Assembly: GCA_024867545.1 (NCBI GenBank)
Contig: JANFNE010000004.1
Coordinates: 372,001 to 436,000, forward strand
Length of the DNA stretch: 64,000 bases
Source of the DNA: Phytopythium helicoides
Taxonomy: Eukaryota > Oomycota > Peronosporomycetes > Pythiales > Pythiaceae
Direction: 5' to 3'
The translations under genes and the position numbers were made by a program. The notes under the pieces are model-generated. The model was not told the origin of the DNA. It ran no database searches and was given only the letters and a program-made list of their open reading frames with translations. Positions 18,441 to 28,725 of this stretch are shown here, in pieces; the first letter of the stretch is position 1, and every line of letters starts with the position of its first letter.

Positions 18441-19402
18441 CTACTGATCCAGCGCGGCACCTTCAAGCATGTGGAGATCCTCCGAGATGCCGTTGTCGAC
18501 CTTCAGGTGGCCGTGCTTGGTCATGACCGAAGCCTCAATCAGCTTGGTCGCCACAAACGGGTTCTGTACCATTGTGAGCATTCCCGTGACAAAGTCCACC
18601 TTGGACTCGTGCTGGAACACCCGCCCGCCGCGGAAGTGGAACACCTTGTCGTACTGGAGCATGTACTCCTTCCCAATGAGCTTTTGCGCGAGCTCTTCGT
18701 CTTCCATGATGCGCGGGAAGAAAAGTTTGAAGGTCTCGCGGCTCATTCGGAGCCTCGCGACTGCATTCGCGCGCACCTGGATGACCTCGTCGTCGCCCCA
18801 CCCACCGAACTGTTACTGCATGCACCTTCATTGATCACGAGCGCGTCCTCAAACACAAGCCGCATCGACTGGTGGCCGATCGTGCAGACGTGGTATTGGC
18901 GCAGGAAGGTGTCGACACCGCGGAACTCGGCGCAAATCACATCCTCGACCATAATGCTGCGGAGGAACCGCTCCGCCACGGCGCTCTGCTCTGGCCGCGT
19001 CTCGGGGTTGAAGCCTTCTGCAAACAGCTCGTAAAACTGCCGCACCTGTGCCAATGCGTGACCTGTGGCGTTGCAGCGCGCCGTGACGGCTGCGGACTGG
19101 AGCAGTAGCCGTTGGCGCTCAAGCTGCTCCACCTGCTCGCGGATGGCGCGTAGCTCATGTTCAAGGGCGTCTGTCTGCTCATCGCCTCTCCGTTGTGACG
19201 GAAGAATCCTGCGAACTACTTCTCGATCTCGAAGGCGTCGGATCTCGCGGCAGTTGCGTGATCGGTACCTCCTATGAGGCGACGACCTCCTCTGTCTCGA
19301 CGCGGAGCTCGCGAGGTTTCGAGGGACGAACGCGAGTGCTGTCGACGCCGACGTCTCGCGGCGGCCACGCGTGCGACCAGCGACCAGGAAGCTTGGGAGC
19401 AT
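18441..19402 (-). CDS. Atypical bZIP-like oomycete transcription factor, with a frame break
   Basis: From about 19402 the frame gives a basic stretch (RRYRSRNCREIRRLRDRE), then a coiled coil with hydrophobic heptads (ALEHELRAIREQVEQLERQ), then a domain shared with the gene at 62511-63467: QVRQFYELFAEGF, RSIMVEDVICAEF, TFLRQYHVCT, ARLRMSRETFKLFFP, QKLIGKEYML and VFQHES. The frame breaks between about 18800 and 18830: VINEG is followed by a G-run (GTGGGTGGGGCG), and GDDEVIQVRANA continues in the next frame to 18441. One missing G would restore it; a 48-base intron from GTGTTTGAG to TAACAG is the alternative. The canonical N-x7-R basic signature is not evident. Start codon uncertain. Confidence 0.6.
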
Positions 19403-20020
19403 GACGGCGGTTCAAGTTGTGGCCGGCTGGTCGGTCGATCGGCCGCTCGCTCGCTTGCTCGCGCGTCCTTGGTCTCCTCTTGACGCCGCCTCAAGAAGCT
19501 CGACCAAGGACAGGCAAAGCGCTGAACTGCTGCTCCTCACAAGTCCAACGCAGCTCCGCACCCATGCCCGAACCGAAAATCTCGAAGGAAGAACATTTGG
19601 CGAGCGCCTACCAGGCGGAGACACTTGCGGAACGGCCAGTGGCGCGAGTAAACATGCGCTGTTCTAACTGGTGACGGTTCCAGCAAGCACGAGTCTGTCC
19701 CCCATGGTGATACGTCGCGACTGCCAACGTCAAGCTTGGCTTGCCGTCAAGCGCGCGGTAACCACCAGGAACGCTCTCGAATTCGCATCTTCGTCCATCT
19801 TCACGCGCGTGGTCACTGAGTGGACTTCGATGCATGGATGTGCGCTAGCTGGAGCCCCACGACCGCAAGATCTGCTAACGGATGTACACGTTACAGTGGA
19901 TGGCATCGACCTGAGCGACCTGCGGCAAACGCCATTGGGCTCGAGGCGTTTCCGCTTGAGAGAGAGATACTGTAACACGAACCACAACTGGGAACAACCA
20001 ACTCACTCGTATCCATCCAC
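19403..20020. other. Spacer between bZIP-like gene and RABL6-like gene
   Basis: GC-rich at its left end and probably containing the promoter of the minus-strand bZIP-like gene. The right part is the 3' flank of the RABL6-like gene. No convincing additional gene. Confidence 0.35.
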
Positions 20021-23000
20021 TTACTCGCTGTCGCTCCTCGCCACACGCTGGTCGCGGCTGCGCCGCGATCGAGAGGAAGAAGACGACTTCTTCGTCGATC
20101 GCCGTGAGCTCCTAGAGTCCTCCTCACCGTCTACGTGCCGGCTCGACTTTCGCCGTGGCTTGGAGTCCTTGCTCTTCTTTTTCTCGCGTCGCTTCTTCTC
20201 GCCGTCAGCGGGAGCGGGAGCTTCTTCCACGCCAGACATCATGCGCAACGCCTCTTCTTGCGCACGACGAATCGCAGCGAGCACATCCGAATTCTCGATC
20301 GTACTAGCGGTCGAGGTGGTCTCTGTCAAGACAGTCGTCTGAGGTAGTCCCGAGGACACGACATCCCGCTGCGAGGCATCTAGCGCAGCCGAAAATTGGC
20401 GCAGCTCCTCTTGTTCCTGCCTCCTTTGAGCTCGCGACTTGCGACTCACACTGTATGTCGCCAGTCGATCGCCGGCACCATCGTCCTCATCGTCCTCGCT
20501 GGATGCGCGAAGATCTGGCTGTGGCTTCGCGATCATGCTCCAACGTTGAGGAGCTCCCGCGCCGTCTGACTCACTGTCGCTTTCATTCAAGAAGTCCTCC
20601 AGTTCGTTCTGGCTCGACTTCACGCGCGTTAACTGGTCAGCCACTGGCGCGAGAGTAGTAGCGCTCGTCATCTTGGAAGAAGATGTGCGCACCACTCCTA
20701 AGGCATGCAGGGGTGAATTGATGACTTCTTCGTCAGAGTCGTCATCATCGTCACTCCGGATAACAACTGGACGTGCTGGCGCCAGCGCTGTCTTCGGTTG
20801 GGGGTCCTCGATTTTCCACGCTTCTGCTGAAATGCTGCCCACTCTGGCATCGGTCGATGGCGCTGAACCGGATCTAGAGATATCAAGGCTCTGCTTTTTC
20901 TCATCCCTTGGATCGGATTCTTCTTCGTCGTCGTCATCCTCCATTAAAAATTCGTTCATGTCGGCCACAGAATCTTCGAGGCCGGGATCAAAATTGTCAT
21001 CGCCATCCACGCTGGCGGTCTCAAGTACACGGTCGACCAAGTCCAGGTCGTGGGTATCGTTGTAGTCGCTCTTCTGAACATTGATTGTTGCGATTGCAGT
21101 AGGCTTGGCATCAATGCCAACTTCATTTGGTAGAGTGGACGTTGATTCATCCAGTGGCTTGTTCCCCTTCTCGGCGCGTGTGCCATCGTCGCTTGCTGGC
21201 TCCACGCCTCTGTCCGAAGCAAAAGACCGCGGTGACTGCTCAGCCTCCACCTCTACCTCGAGAGCCTCAATATCGTGTGACTCTTGCCCATGACCTTCTA
21301 CTTCATGAGATTCAACCGAGGGGGGCTCGACATGTGCTTCCACTTCAGCAGTCTCAACATGGGTCTTATCGATCCCGCATTCTTCCTCCACATCAGTCAC
21401 TGCTACTTCATCATGCTCCCCTTCTTCGATTAATTCTGTGCAGCCAACACTTGCGATACTCACAGCCGAGTTGCGTCGGCTCGAATTAGGACTGGTTTGC
21501 CTGCCCTCGCGACGCGGTTCGGCTGGAGTGTGGGGTGAACTTGGGGCTGGATGTGCAGAGCCTGCGAGCGACTTGCCTTCATGACTATCACTGTTATTTC
21601 GTTCAACATTCTGGCTGACGCTTGTTGTCGCATTTTCGTCGTCAAGGGCTTGCTCGTTTATAGCCTCCGCCTGCTCCTCGTCAGCTAATAGCTTCGCGTC
21701 CTCAATAGAAGAAGCCACTGGTGACGGAGGTTGGCGGGACGGTGAGTTGCCTCGAGATCGCAATCGGGGGCTCGGAGAGTTTCCGCCGGACGAAGAGGGT
21801 GGCCGGGGAGAAGATGGCGGAGAAACCGCAGTCGAAGCTTCCTCAATGCCATTTGTCACTTGCTGGCTGCTGGCCGAATCTTTTTGAGCCACATGGATCG
21901 CCGGTGCTGTGCGTTGCCGTGGGGAACCACCTTTGCGACGCCTTGCCTTTGATAATGTGTTGGCCTTGCGCTCATCTTCTTCCGACTCGTCCGAGTCCGA
22001 GTCGATAAATACCTGCTTGTGCATTCTTCCCGATACGAGGTTCTTCATCCCCGTATCCGCCACGGAAACCACGACATCCTCATCCTCACGTTCTTCGTCG
22101 CTCTCACTCTCGGAGTAAAAGTGGTCCAAGTCGCTGTTGCGCTGGCCCGGAACTTGAAAATCTTCCAACCCCATGGGCTCATCAATCGACGCTTGTCGTG
22201 CGCGAACAGGAGGAGTACCCGGCGCCTCCTCATTCATTGATGTGCCACTGCTCTTCTTTGACGATTTCTCTCGCTTGCTCTTGCCATTTGATTGAACCGG
22301 CTTTGATTGTACCGGCTCGGGATGTGCCGGGGCGTTAGCAGTCTCCACGTTGTCCTCTTGATGGTCATGAGAAGTGGAGACAGGATTCTCGACTGAAGCG
22401 GCTTCAACATGCTCGATTTTAAGGGGCGCCATCACTTGGATGACACTGGTACTATCGCGCCCAGGGAGATCCCCGAGGTCCTCCTCAGCGGGAACTTCGT
22501 TCAGTGCACTTGTGACTTCAGCGACCTTTGCCCTATAGTCCGCGCCATTTCCATTGGGCTGCCCGCCCACGACAATGTCGCTCGTATCACTAACGATACT
22601 GCTCGTGCGACGCGGAGTCTTTGCGCGCTCCGTGGGATTCGGGCGGGGAGGGAGACCCTCTGGCTCAACTGATGCGGTTCCGTTAGGGCTAGAAACATCG
22701 GATCCACGCTGAGAAGCGTTGCTCGCACGACGTCCAGTGCGAATGTCCGATCCAGTAGCCTTGATGTGATCAAGGTAGTCCACATACCGTTGCTCGCGGA
22801 TAGTGGCTTGCAAGTCGTTCTTCAGGTGGGAGAACTCGCCTTCCACAATTCGAAGCTGCTGCCGGATAGTCGCGAGCTTGAGCTGTAGGAATGGGATACC
22901 AAAATACTGGTGCAGTGCCTTGAGACCGTAACAGTTGAGCAGCGAGCACTCAAAGTAGAGCAGCTCAAGCGGGCGGCGTAGCGCCTGCTGCTTATGCGAC

Positions 23001-23797
23001 CTGTCGCTGCTGCCGTACAACAAATCCTGGATGTCCTCCTTGAACACCTTGCGCTGGTTGGCCGCGCAGTCGCGAAAGTTGCCGAGCACGAGCGTTGGGA
23101 TGTGCGGTGGCACGTTCTCGAGCTGATGGCGCACGTACTCGAGCGTCTCCCACTTGGTCACGTCCAGCAAGAAGATGACGCCGTGCGCCTCGTGGTACAC
23201 ATCCACGGTGGACGCATCCACCGCCGCGACCACGTGCATACCACTGGATCCTGGCGTCGTGTATCCCCCCATCGCTGCCGCCGCCGCCGCCGCCGCCGCC
23301 GTCGCAATGGCGTCGTCCGAGCCGTCGACGGCGTCCGGCGCTTCCTGCCCCTCGGCGTCCTCGCTCGGCACGAAGCCGCGGTCGACGACGTCCCACACCT
23401 CGCACTTGACGCTCTCCTCGGTTCCCAGGCGCAGGTTCCAGTTGATGGTGGCGGTCTGCAGCTGCGGCGTGGGCGCGTGCGCCTCGGGGATCGGCTGGCC
23501 CTGCAGCCGGTGGAACAGCGACGTCTTGCCCGTGCCGCGGTCGCCGCGGATCAGCAGCTTCATGTTGTACGTCACGCCGCCACGCACGCGCTTGCGGATC
23601 GTCTTGTCCATCCGCTGGATCGTGCGGTCCACGCGCGCGGGCGGCGTCGGAGCCCTCGGCGTCGAGCCAACCGGCAGCGGAGACGGCGAGCGCGTGGGGA
23701 AGCTCTGCGTGCGGCGCGCGCCCAGCGGCGTCGGCGGCGCGCCAGGCGATGGACTCGTGGGGCTCTCGACCATCGGGCGGCTGGCCTCGTTGCCCAT
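20021..23797 (-). CDS. RABL6: RABL6/PARF-like GTPase with long disordered tail
   Basis: A single exon of 1258 codons. Residues 75-340 match Rab-like protein 6: VTYNMKLLIRGDRGTGKTSLF (P-loop GDRGTGKT, residues 85-92), HRLQGQPIPE, VKCEVWDVVDRG, HGVIFLLDVTKWETLEYV, VPPHIPTLVLGNFRD and YFGIPFLQLK. The equivalent of Ras NKxD is GNFRD, as in the family. An insert of nine alanines, coded by a GCC/GCG run near 23278-23303, interrupts the domain. Residues 380-1258 are low-complexity, acidic and Ser-rich, ending in RSSRRSTKKSSSSSRSRRSR, far longer than the animal tail. RABL6 proteins are linked to cell growth and nuclear functions. The start (MGNEASRP) could be N-myristoylated: Gly2 with Ser6, in the form MGxxxS. 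Confidence 0.9.
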   Translation of the reverse strand: MGNEASRPMVESPTSPSPGAPPTPLGARRTQSFPTRSPSPLPVGSTPRAPTPPARVDRTIQRMDKTIRKRVRGGVTYNMKLLIRGDRGTGKTSLFHRLQGQPIPEAHAPTPQLQTATINWNLRLGTEESVKCEVWDVVDRGFVPSEDAEGQEAPDAVDGSDDAIATAAAAAAAAAMGGYTTPGSSGMHVVAAVDASTVDVYHEAHGVIFLLDVTKWETLEYVRHQLENVPPHIPTLVLGNFRDCAANQRKVFKEDIQDLLYGSSDRSHKQQALRRPLELLYFECSLLNCYGLKALHQYFGIPFLQLKLATIRQQLRIVEGEFSHLKNDLQATIREQRYVDYLDHIKATGSDIRTGRRASNASQRGSDVSSPNGTASVEPEGLPPRPNPTERAKTPRRTSSIVSDTSDIVVGGQPNGNGADYRAKVAEVTSALNEVPAEEDLGDLPGRDSTSVIQVMAPLKIEHVEAASVENPVSTSHDHQEDNVETANAPAHPEPVQSKPVQSNGKSKREKSSKKSSGTSMNEEAPGTPPVRARQASIDEPMGLEDFQVPGQRNSDLDHFYSESESDEEREDEDVVVSVADTGMKNLVSGRMHKQVFIDSDSDESEEDERKANTLSKARRRKGGSPRQRTAPAIHVAQKDSASSQQVTNGIEEASTAVSPPSSPRPPSSSGGNSPSPRLRSRGNSPSRQPPSPVASSIEDAKLLADEEQAEAINEQALDDENATTSVSQNVERNNSDSHEGKSLAGSAHPAPSSPHTPAEPRREGRQTSPNSSRRNSAVSIASVGCTELIEEGEHDEVAVTDVEEECGIDKTHVETAEVEAHVEPPSVESHEVEGHGQESHDIEALEVEVEAEQSPRSFASDRGVEPASDDGTRAEKGNKPLDESTSTLPNEVGIDAKPTAIATINVQKSDYNDTHDLDLVDRVLETASVDGDDNFDPGLEDSVADMNEFLMEDDDDEEESDPRDEKKQSLDISRSGSAPSTDARVGSISAEAWKIEDPQPKTALAPARPVVIRSDDDDDSDEEVINSPLHALGVVRTSSSKMTSATTLAPVADQLTRVKSSQNELEDFLNESDSESDGAGAPQRWSMIAKPQPDLRASSEDDEDDGAGDRLATYSVSRKSRAQRRQEQEELRQFSAALDASQRDVVSSGLPQTTVLTETTSTASTIENSDVLAAIRRAQEEALRMMSGVEEAPAPADGEKKRREKKKSKDSKPRRKSSRHVDGEEDSRSSRRSTKKSSSSSRSRRSRDQRVARSDSE

Positions 23798-24708
23798 GGC
23801 GACCAGGAGCGAGCGAGAGAGAGGTGGAGCGGCGAGACAGGCGGGGAAAGGCAGGCAGTGATCCGATGGAAGGGTTATGCGGCTAGTGTCGATTCAGAAT
23901 TGATTTGGTGCGAGTCAATGAATTGAGACGCGATTCGAGTGGCAGCGATTCAACTTCAACTTGATCGACTGGTGAAGTTGTCGCCTCGCGCTTTGGACGG
24001 TGGTGTTGCTCTTGCAGAGCGGTTGAAGACGTTCATGCATGAAAGTGCGAAGAAGATACTTTGGGTTCCAGTCCGTCCTCGTTAGCGTGGCCAAGTGAAG
24101 CGTTTTCTAGGCGCACGTGGCGTATTCATGCTACAGAAGGTTGGCGGGGTGGGCTGTCACTCTTCAGCGGCGATTTATTGCCCGTGGCACGAGCTCGTGC
24201 GCCAACCGAGCGAGCATGAAGAAAGGAACATTGTGGTTTGAGCAATTGAACTTGTTGTTTCTTCTTGCTGTTCGACGCGAACCAGCGGTCTGACTGACTG
24301 GATGGTCCGGATACTTCGGATCGCGTGGCGAGGTTGAAGTGATGACGCTACGCACTTGTGAGTTTACACTCGACCACCGTTCAGCAAGCACGAGTGGATG
24401 GACATGCAAAGGCGCCGACGCAAACCTCGCTCGAAAACTCCACACAAACAGCAAGCAAGCTCTCCCGCCAATCAGCTGCTGACCTCACTGATGCGTGTCA
24501 AAGCCGACAACGTAAGGCTGATGTGTGTAAGTATGTTCGCATCAGAGAGCACTCGCGCAGTCTCCGCTGACTCTCCAAACGCGCAGAAGACTTGCATCGA
24601 GCAGTTCGAGGGCGACTGACACTCATCATCGGCCCTCCAGCACGATCTGTGCCAGCCACTTTCTCGCCATTCCGCAACTCGTCGCATTGACTGCACTCGT
24701 CCGCCAAG
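23798..24708. other. Divergent promoter region of RABL6-like gene and M28B copy A
   Basis: No protein-like frame. From about 24160 rightward it matches the upstream flank of M28B copy E in inverted orientation. GCCATTCCGCAACTCG at 24666-24681 resembles the oomycete initiator and sits 28 nt before the ATG of copy A. Confidence 0.5.
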
Positions 24709-27110
24709 ATGACGCCGCAGTCCGTGGATGCGGACGCCTACGGCACCTTTGCTGGTCGACCGTCGTCAGCTCCGTTCACCTCCACAAGCTCATCCACGCC
24801 GTCATCCACGCCGTCATCCACGCCGTCATCCAAGCTGCTGCGCGCCGCGGGACTCGCGGCGGTGTTGGTCCTCGCTGGCTGCGGATTGTCAACGCTGTCC
24901 ACGCCGTCTGCGCCGACGTCCAGTACCTCCGTTCAGGCTGTTGACAACGCTGCGGACTCGCTGACCGCGTCCGAGCGCATTTTCGTGGACGGCGTGGACC
25001 GACCGCACATCCGCGAGTTCCTGCACTCGTACGCGAGCGTGCCACACACGTGCGGAACGCAGCAAGACTACGAGACGGCGGTATACACCAAGGCGCAGTG
25101 GGAGTCGTACGGCATCTCGGCCGAGATCAAGCAGTACGACACGCTACTCTCGTACCCGGTGCACCGCCGCCTGGCGTTCGTGACTTCATCTGCTGACGGC
25201 TCCGTCCACACGGAGGATCTCAACCTGACGGAGGCTGCGGTGCCCAACGACGCGTGCACGAGCGACCCGACGGCATTGCCGCCATTCCTCGGCTACGCTG
25301 CGTCGGGCAACGTCACTGGCGGCGTCGTGTACGTCAATTTCGGCACGCAGGATGACTTTGCGTGGCTCGTGGCTCAGAACGTCTCGCTCAAGGGGAAGAT
25401 CGCGCTCGTGCGGTACGGTGGGAGTATGCGCGGCATCAAGGTCATGCTGGCTGAGCAGCACGGCATGGTTGGCACCCTCATCTACTCCGACCCGAACGAG
25501 GACGGCTACGTTCAGGGTGAAGTCTACCCCGAGGGTCCGTGGCGACCGGAGAACTCGTTCCAGCGCGGCTCTGTGTCGTACACAGGCGCAACTCCCGGTG
25601 ATCCACTGACACCGGGTTTTGCATCCGTCCCTGGTGCGCCGTACCTCAAGTACGAGGACATCAAGAGCAAGAGCGTTCCCGGCATCCCAGCGCTCCCGCT
25701 TTCATACGGTCTCGCTCGTCAGATCCTCGCAAAGCTGGGCGGTCGCCGCGCCCCTGACGTCTGGCAGGGAGGTCTCACGCTCCCGAACGGCTACCACCTC
25801 GGAGACGATGGTGCGAACGAGGTCGTGCTCAACTTGGACCTTGAGATGGACACGCATGTGACGGCCATTTGGGACGTCATCGGCACGATTGAGGGAGCTG
25901 TCGAGCCCGAGAAGCTTGTCGTCGTCGGAAACCATCGCGACGCCTGGGTTTGCGGTGCAGTCGACCCGAGCAGTGGATCTGCGACCTTGATGGAGATTGC
26001 TCGCGGACTGGGCGAGCTGCTCAAGACTGGCTGGAAGCCGCGCCGATCGATCGTGCTCGGTTCGTGGGACGGCGAGGAGTACAACTTGATTGGCAGTACC
26101 GAGTGGGCCGAGGATAATGCCGTCGAGCTTACGCGCCACGCCGTTGCCTATCTGAACGTCGATTTGCTTGTGGGTCCACTCGTTAGTGCGAGTGGCACGC
26201 CTTCGATCGCCAAGTTTGTCCAGGAGACGGCAGCGATCGTGCCAGCCAACGCCTTCTACGGCGATGTGAGCAAGGACGGCGAGTACGCCTCGCTCTTGGA
26301 GCAATGGTCGGCGCAGATGGCGGACATGCGTGCCAAGACGGGTGCTGGGTTTGCTGGAACGCTCGCCCCCGACCACCTCATCACATTCATGGGCTCTGGA
26401 TCCGACTTCACGCCATTCTACCAACACCTCGGCATCATCTCAGTCAACCTCGCATTCGGAATCGGCTACACGCAGTATGGCGTCTACCACTCGACCATGG
26501 ACAGCGTCCACTACATGGAAACGGTAGGTGACCCGCTGTTTGCGTCGCATGCGTCCATGGTTCGGTGGTGGGGTCTCCTTGCACTGCGTCTGGCCGACCG
26601 ACCAATCATCCCGTTCGACTTCTCAACGTACGGCCTCGTCATGGCCAACGGTCTCGATGACTACACCGCACAGCTCCAGGCTCGCCATCAGAGCGACGTC
26701 GACCTCTCGGACTTGCGTGCGGCTATTCACAGCTTCTCCGTCAACGCGGACGCGTTCCAGGCAGGCGTGGAGGCTCTTGACCTCAGCGCGGACGAGAGCA
26801 AGCTCTCAACTGCGAACGACAAGCTCGTTCGATTGGAGCGATTCCTGCTCTTGGAGTCAGGCCTTCCACATCGTCCCTGGTTCAAGCACGTGATTTTTGG
26901 CCCTGGGTACTATGCTGGCTACGCTGGCGCGGCGTTCCCGGGCATCGGTGACGCCATCGCGCTCGACGACGACAGTGAGACGCTGCAGCAGCACGTGAAC
27001 GAGGTCACGCGCGTCGTCCGTGGGGCTGCGGACTTCCTTGTGCAGTGAAAGTTGAGTCGGTTGTCCTCGTTCGTAACCTTAGTGAACGCGTTTTGGAAAC
27101 CAAGTTTTTG
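24160..27110. repeat. Segmental duplication arm 1 (M28B copy A and flanks)
   Basis: Copy A, about 500 bases upstream and about 60-100 bases downstream match 40560-43360 in reverse complement. Shared upstream markers include the string around ATGACG...GAGTTTACACTC; the downstream match includes GAACGCGTTTT. The flanks are more diverged than the gene. Confidence 0.8.
24709..27048 (+). CDS. M28B metallopeptidase copy A (glutamate carboxypeptidase II-like)
   Basis: A 779-residue type II membrane protein: short cytoplasmic part with DADAYGTF, membrane anchor at about residues 43-60, PA domain (NVTGGVVYVNFG, KGKIALVRYGG), M28 catalytic domain, and a C-terminal dimerisation domain ending in AFPGIGDAIALDDD. 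All zinc and base residues of glutamate carboxypeptidase II are present: His409 (GNHRDAW), Asp419 (VDPSSG), Glu456/Glu457 (WDGEEY), Asp485 (YLNVD) and His594 (YHSTMDS). Residues that read glutamate in the human enzyme (RAR patch, S1' Lys) are not conserved, so another peptide end is probably cleaved. Three tandem 12-base units at about 24795-24835 encode a TPSS stretch absent from copy E. A cell-surface role is inferred. Confidence 0.92.
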   Translation: MTPQSVDADAYGTFAGRPSSAPFTSTSSSTPSSTPSSTPSSKLLRAAGLAAVLVLAGCGLSTLSTPSAPTSSTSVQAVDNAADSLTASERIFVDGVDRPHIREFLHSYASVPHTCGTQQDYETAVYTKAQWESYGISAEIKQYDTLLSYPVHRRLAFVTSSADGSVHTEDLNLTEAAVPNDACTSDPTALPPFLGYAASGNVTGGVVYVNFGTQDDFAWLVAQNVSLKGKIALVRYGGSMRGIKVMLAEQHGMVGTLIYSDPNEDGYVQGEVYPEGPWRPENSFQRGSVSYTGATPGDPLTPGFASVPGAPYLKYEDIKSKSVPGIPALPLSYGLARQILAKLGGRRAPDVWQGGLTLPNGYHLGDDGANEVVLNLDLEMDTHVTAIWDVIGTIEGAVEPEKLVVVGNHRDAWVCGAVDPSSGSATLMEIARGLGELLKTGWKPRRSIVLGSWDGEEYNLIGSTEWAEDNAVELTRHAVAYLNVDLLVGPLVSASGTPSIAKFVQETAAIVPANAFYGDVSKDGEYASLLEQWSAQMADMRAKTGAGFAGTLAPDHLITFMGSGSDFTPFYQHLGIISVNLAFGIGYTQYGVYHSTMDSVHYMETVGDPLFASHASMVRWWGLLALRLADRPIIPFDFSTYGLVMANGLDDYTAQLQARHQSDVDLSDLRAAIHSFSVNADAFQAGVEALDLSADESKLSTANDKLVRLERFLLLESGLPHRPWFKHVIFGPGYYAGYAGAAFPGIGDAIALDDDSETLQQHVNEVTRVVRGAADFLVQ

Positions 27111-28725
27111 TTTGAAAGATGCCAAAATGAAACGACTAGCTTGCTTCAACTGGACACGACTTTTCTGATATGCATGACCCAATGAGTTGTGGACTGGGAG
27201 TAATTAGCACCACGTGCTGCGATCGGTTTGTTTAACACCACAGTAGCTACACTATACCTAGATAAATGTAGCTTTCACGGCGAGTGCGGAACACTGCGCC
27301 GCGCAGCGAGAGACTAGAGTCTGCTCAACTGCATACGTCTTAATGACGCCCCGCTGTAGTCCGGGAAGAAGTTGGCTGGCCGCGCATGTCGACCGAAGTT
27401 ACGAAGACGTGTCCCCTCGACAGCGCTCTCGTGCTGAAGTCGTCAAGTTGAACGTCGCGCGCGTTGCTTGGTTTTCGCTGGCGCACGACACTCGCCCATC
27501 GACGCAGCTCTCGAGCGTGGCTAAGCAGCAGCAGATAGACGCAGCTTGGTTTTCGCAAGCGTCCGATAGAGCCGCCACTTGGGCCTCCGTGAAGATCTTG
27601 AACTTGGACGCGCAGCTGAAGCCGAGGCGAGGTGCTTGGATTTCGCGAATGCCTGGGTCCAGCTGACGCGTGTCTGCTCTTGATCACGAGAGGGTGAGTC
27701 TTCGTCTTGGTTTTCTCGCGCGGTGGATCCTCAAGCGCGTGGCCCTGGGTCGTGGACCGCGGACAGCAGTCGCTTGAGCTCCATCTTGAAACTTGCCAAC
27801 TGAGGAGAAAAGAACTTGGGGTCGAATGGCTCGCCCTCGCAAGTTGAAGTCCTAGCTCTTTCATGACATCCCTCCCTTTTTACATGCAAAGTGTATGTGA
27901 AGCAAGATGGACAAGGAGGGATGGCACCCTCTGCTTTCCAACGGTCTGGTGAGCAGCCAGGACTCGACATTTGTACTGCAAAGAGGAACGGAGCGAGGAG
28001 GCAGACTTGCGAACCTGCGCGTTGGCATCCACGATGCAACCAATGAGCTCTCGGCAAGCCTTCAACGCAACCGAGGAATTCAGGAGCGTCTTTGAGTCGC
28101 CTTGGCTGTCTTCATGACGGTCGATTCCTTGCTGGGTTCCAGGCACTCCATGCTAATGAGAAACAAGCGTGTCATGCAGATACTATCGCACGCAGCCCAT
28201 GCGGTTATGTCGTAAGATACGACGTTGGGAACCAAGGGGTTAATGCTATCGCCACGCTAGGGTTCACCTTGTTCGCCTGAGTGTCCCTATCGGGTTGCAA
28301 CGTACAATCGGCCAATCAATACAACAAGAAAATCTCGAGTTTCTTGCAGCGCATAGCGGAACACGGCGATGCCACGACGGTCGAGGCAGCGAAAACAGAA
28401 GTGGGCGGATTTCGTTATTCCTGAAACTTGACGATCACAATGGATTCTCTGCGGCGCATTGGCGAGTGTGAAGATAGCAACACAAGGAATTGGATTGGAT
28501 TGGAGTATGAACGAATTTTTGCTGACTTGGTTGAAGTACAACTGCACTACACGAAGAACCTTTGAGCACGATAACAGATTCGCGTGAAATGCTCTGGCAG
28601 TCTTCGTTATCATGATTTAGACGTGCTATAAAAGCAAACATCAATGCCAGAAGCGAAAGGCGGCCATGCACCCTCCAGCACGACCACAAAAACGCTCGTG
28701 GCTCATTGCCTTCCACCAGCTCAGC
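27049..28725. other. Region between M28B copy A and the dioxygenase gene, with decayed repeat
   Basis: 27049-27110 still matches the copy E flank. 27340-27860 contains TGGTTTTCGC/TGGATTTCGC-like recurrences but no recognised protein. 28000-28255 matches 48899-49150. The remainder shows no gene. Confidence 0.4.
28000..28255 (-). repeat. Dispersed, possibly once-coding element, copy 1
   Basis: Read on the minus strand it contains PLVPNVVSYDI and KACRELIGCIVDANA. The copy at 48899-49150 (plus) has PLVPNVVSSDI and KACRELIGCVVDSNA in the same order and spacing. The retained reading frame suggests an ancestral protein or element-encoded ORF; the family was not recognised. Confidence 0.5.

Noticed and set aside
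22994..23926. 310-codon plus-strand frame opposite the RABL6-like gene
   Set aside because: Arg/His-rich antisense of a GC-rich region; no domain, and the opposite strand is a clear GTPase.
24790..24840. Short regular repeats that might suggest a CRISPR-like array
   Set aside because: Units are 12 bases, contiguous, without spacers and in frame inside a eukaryotic coding sequence.
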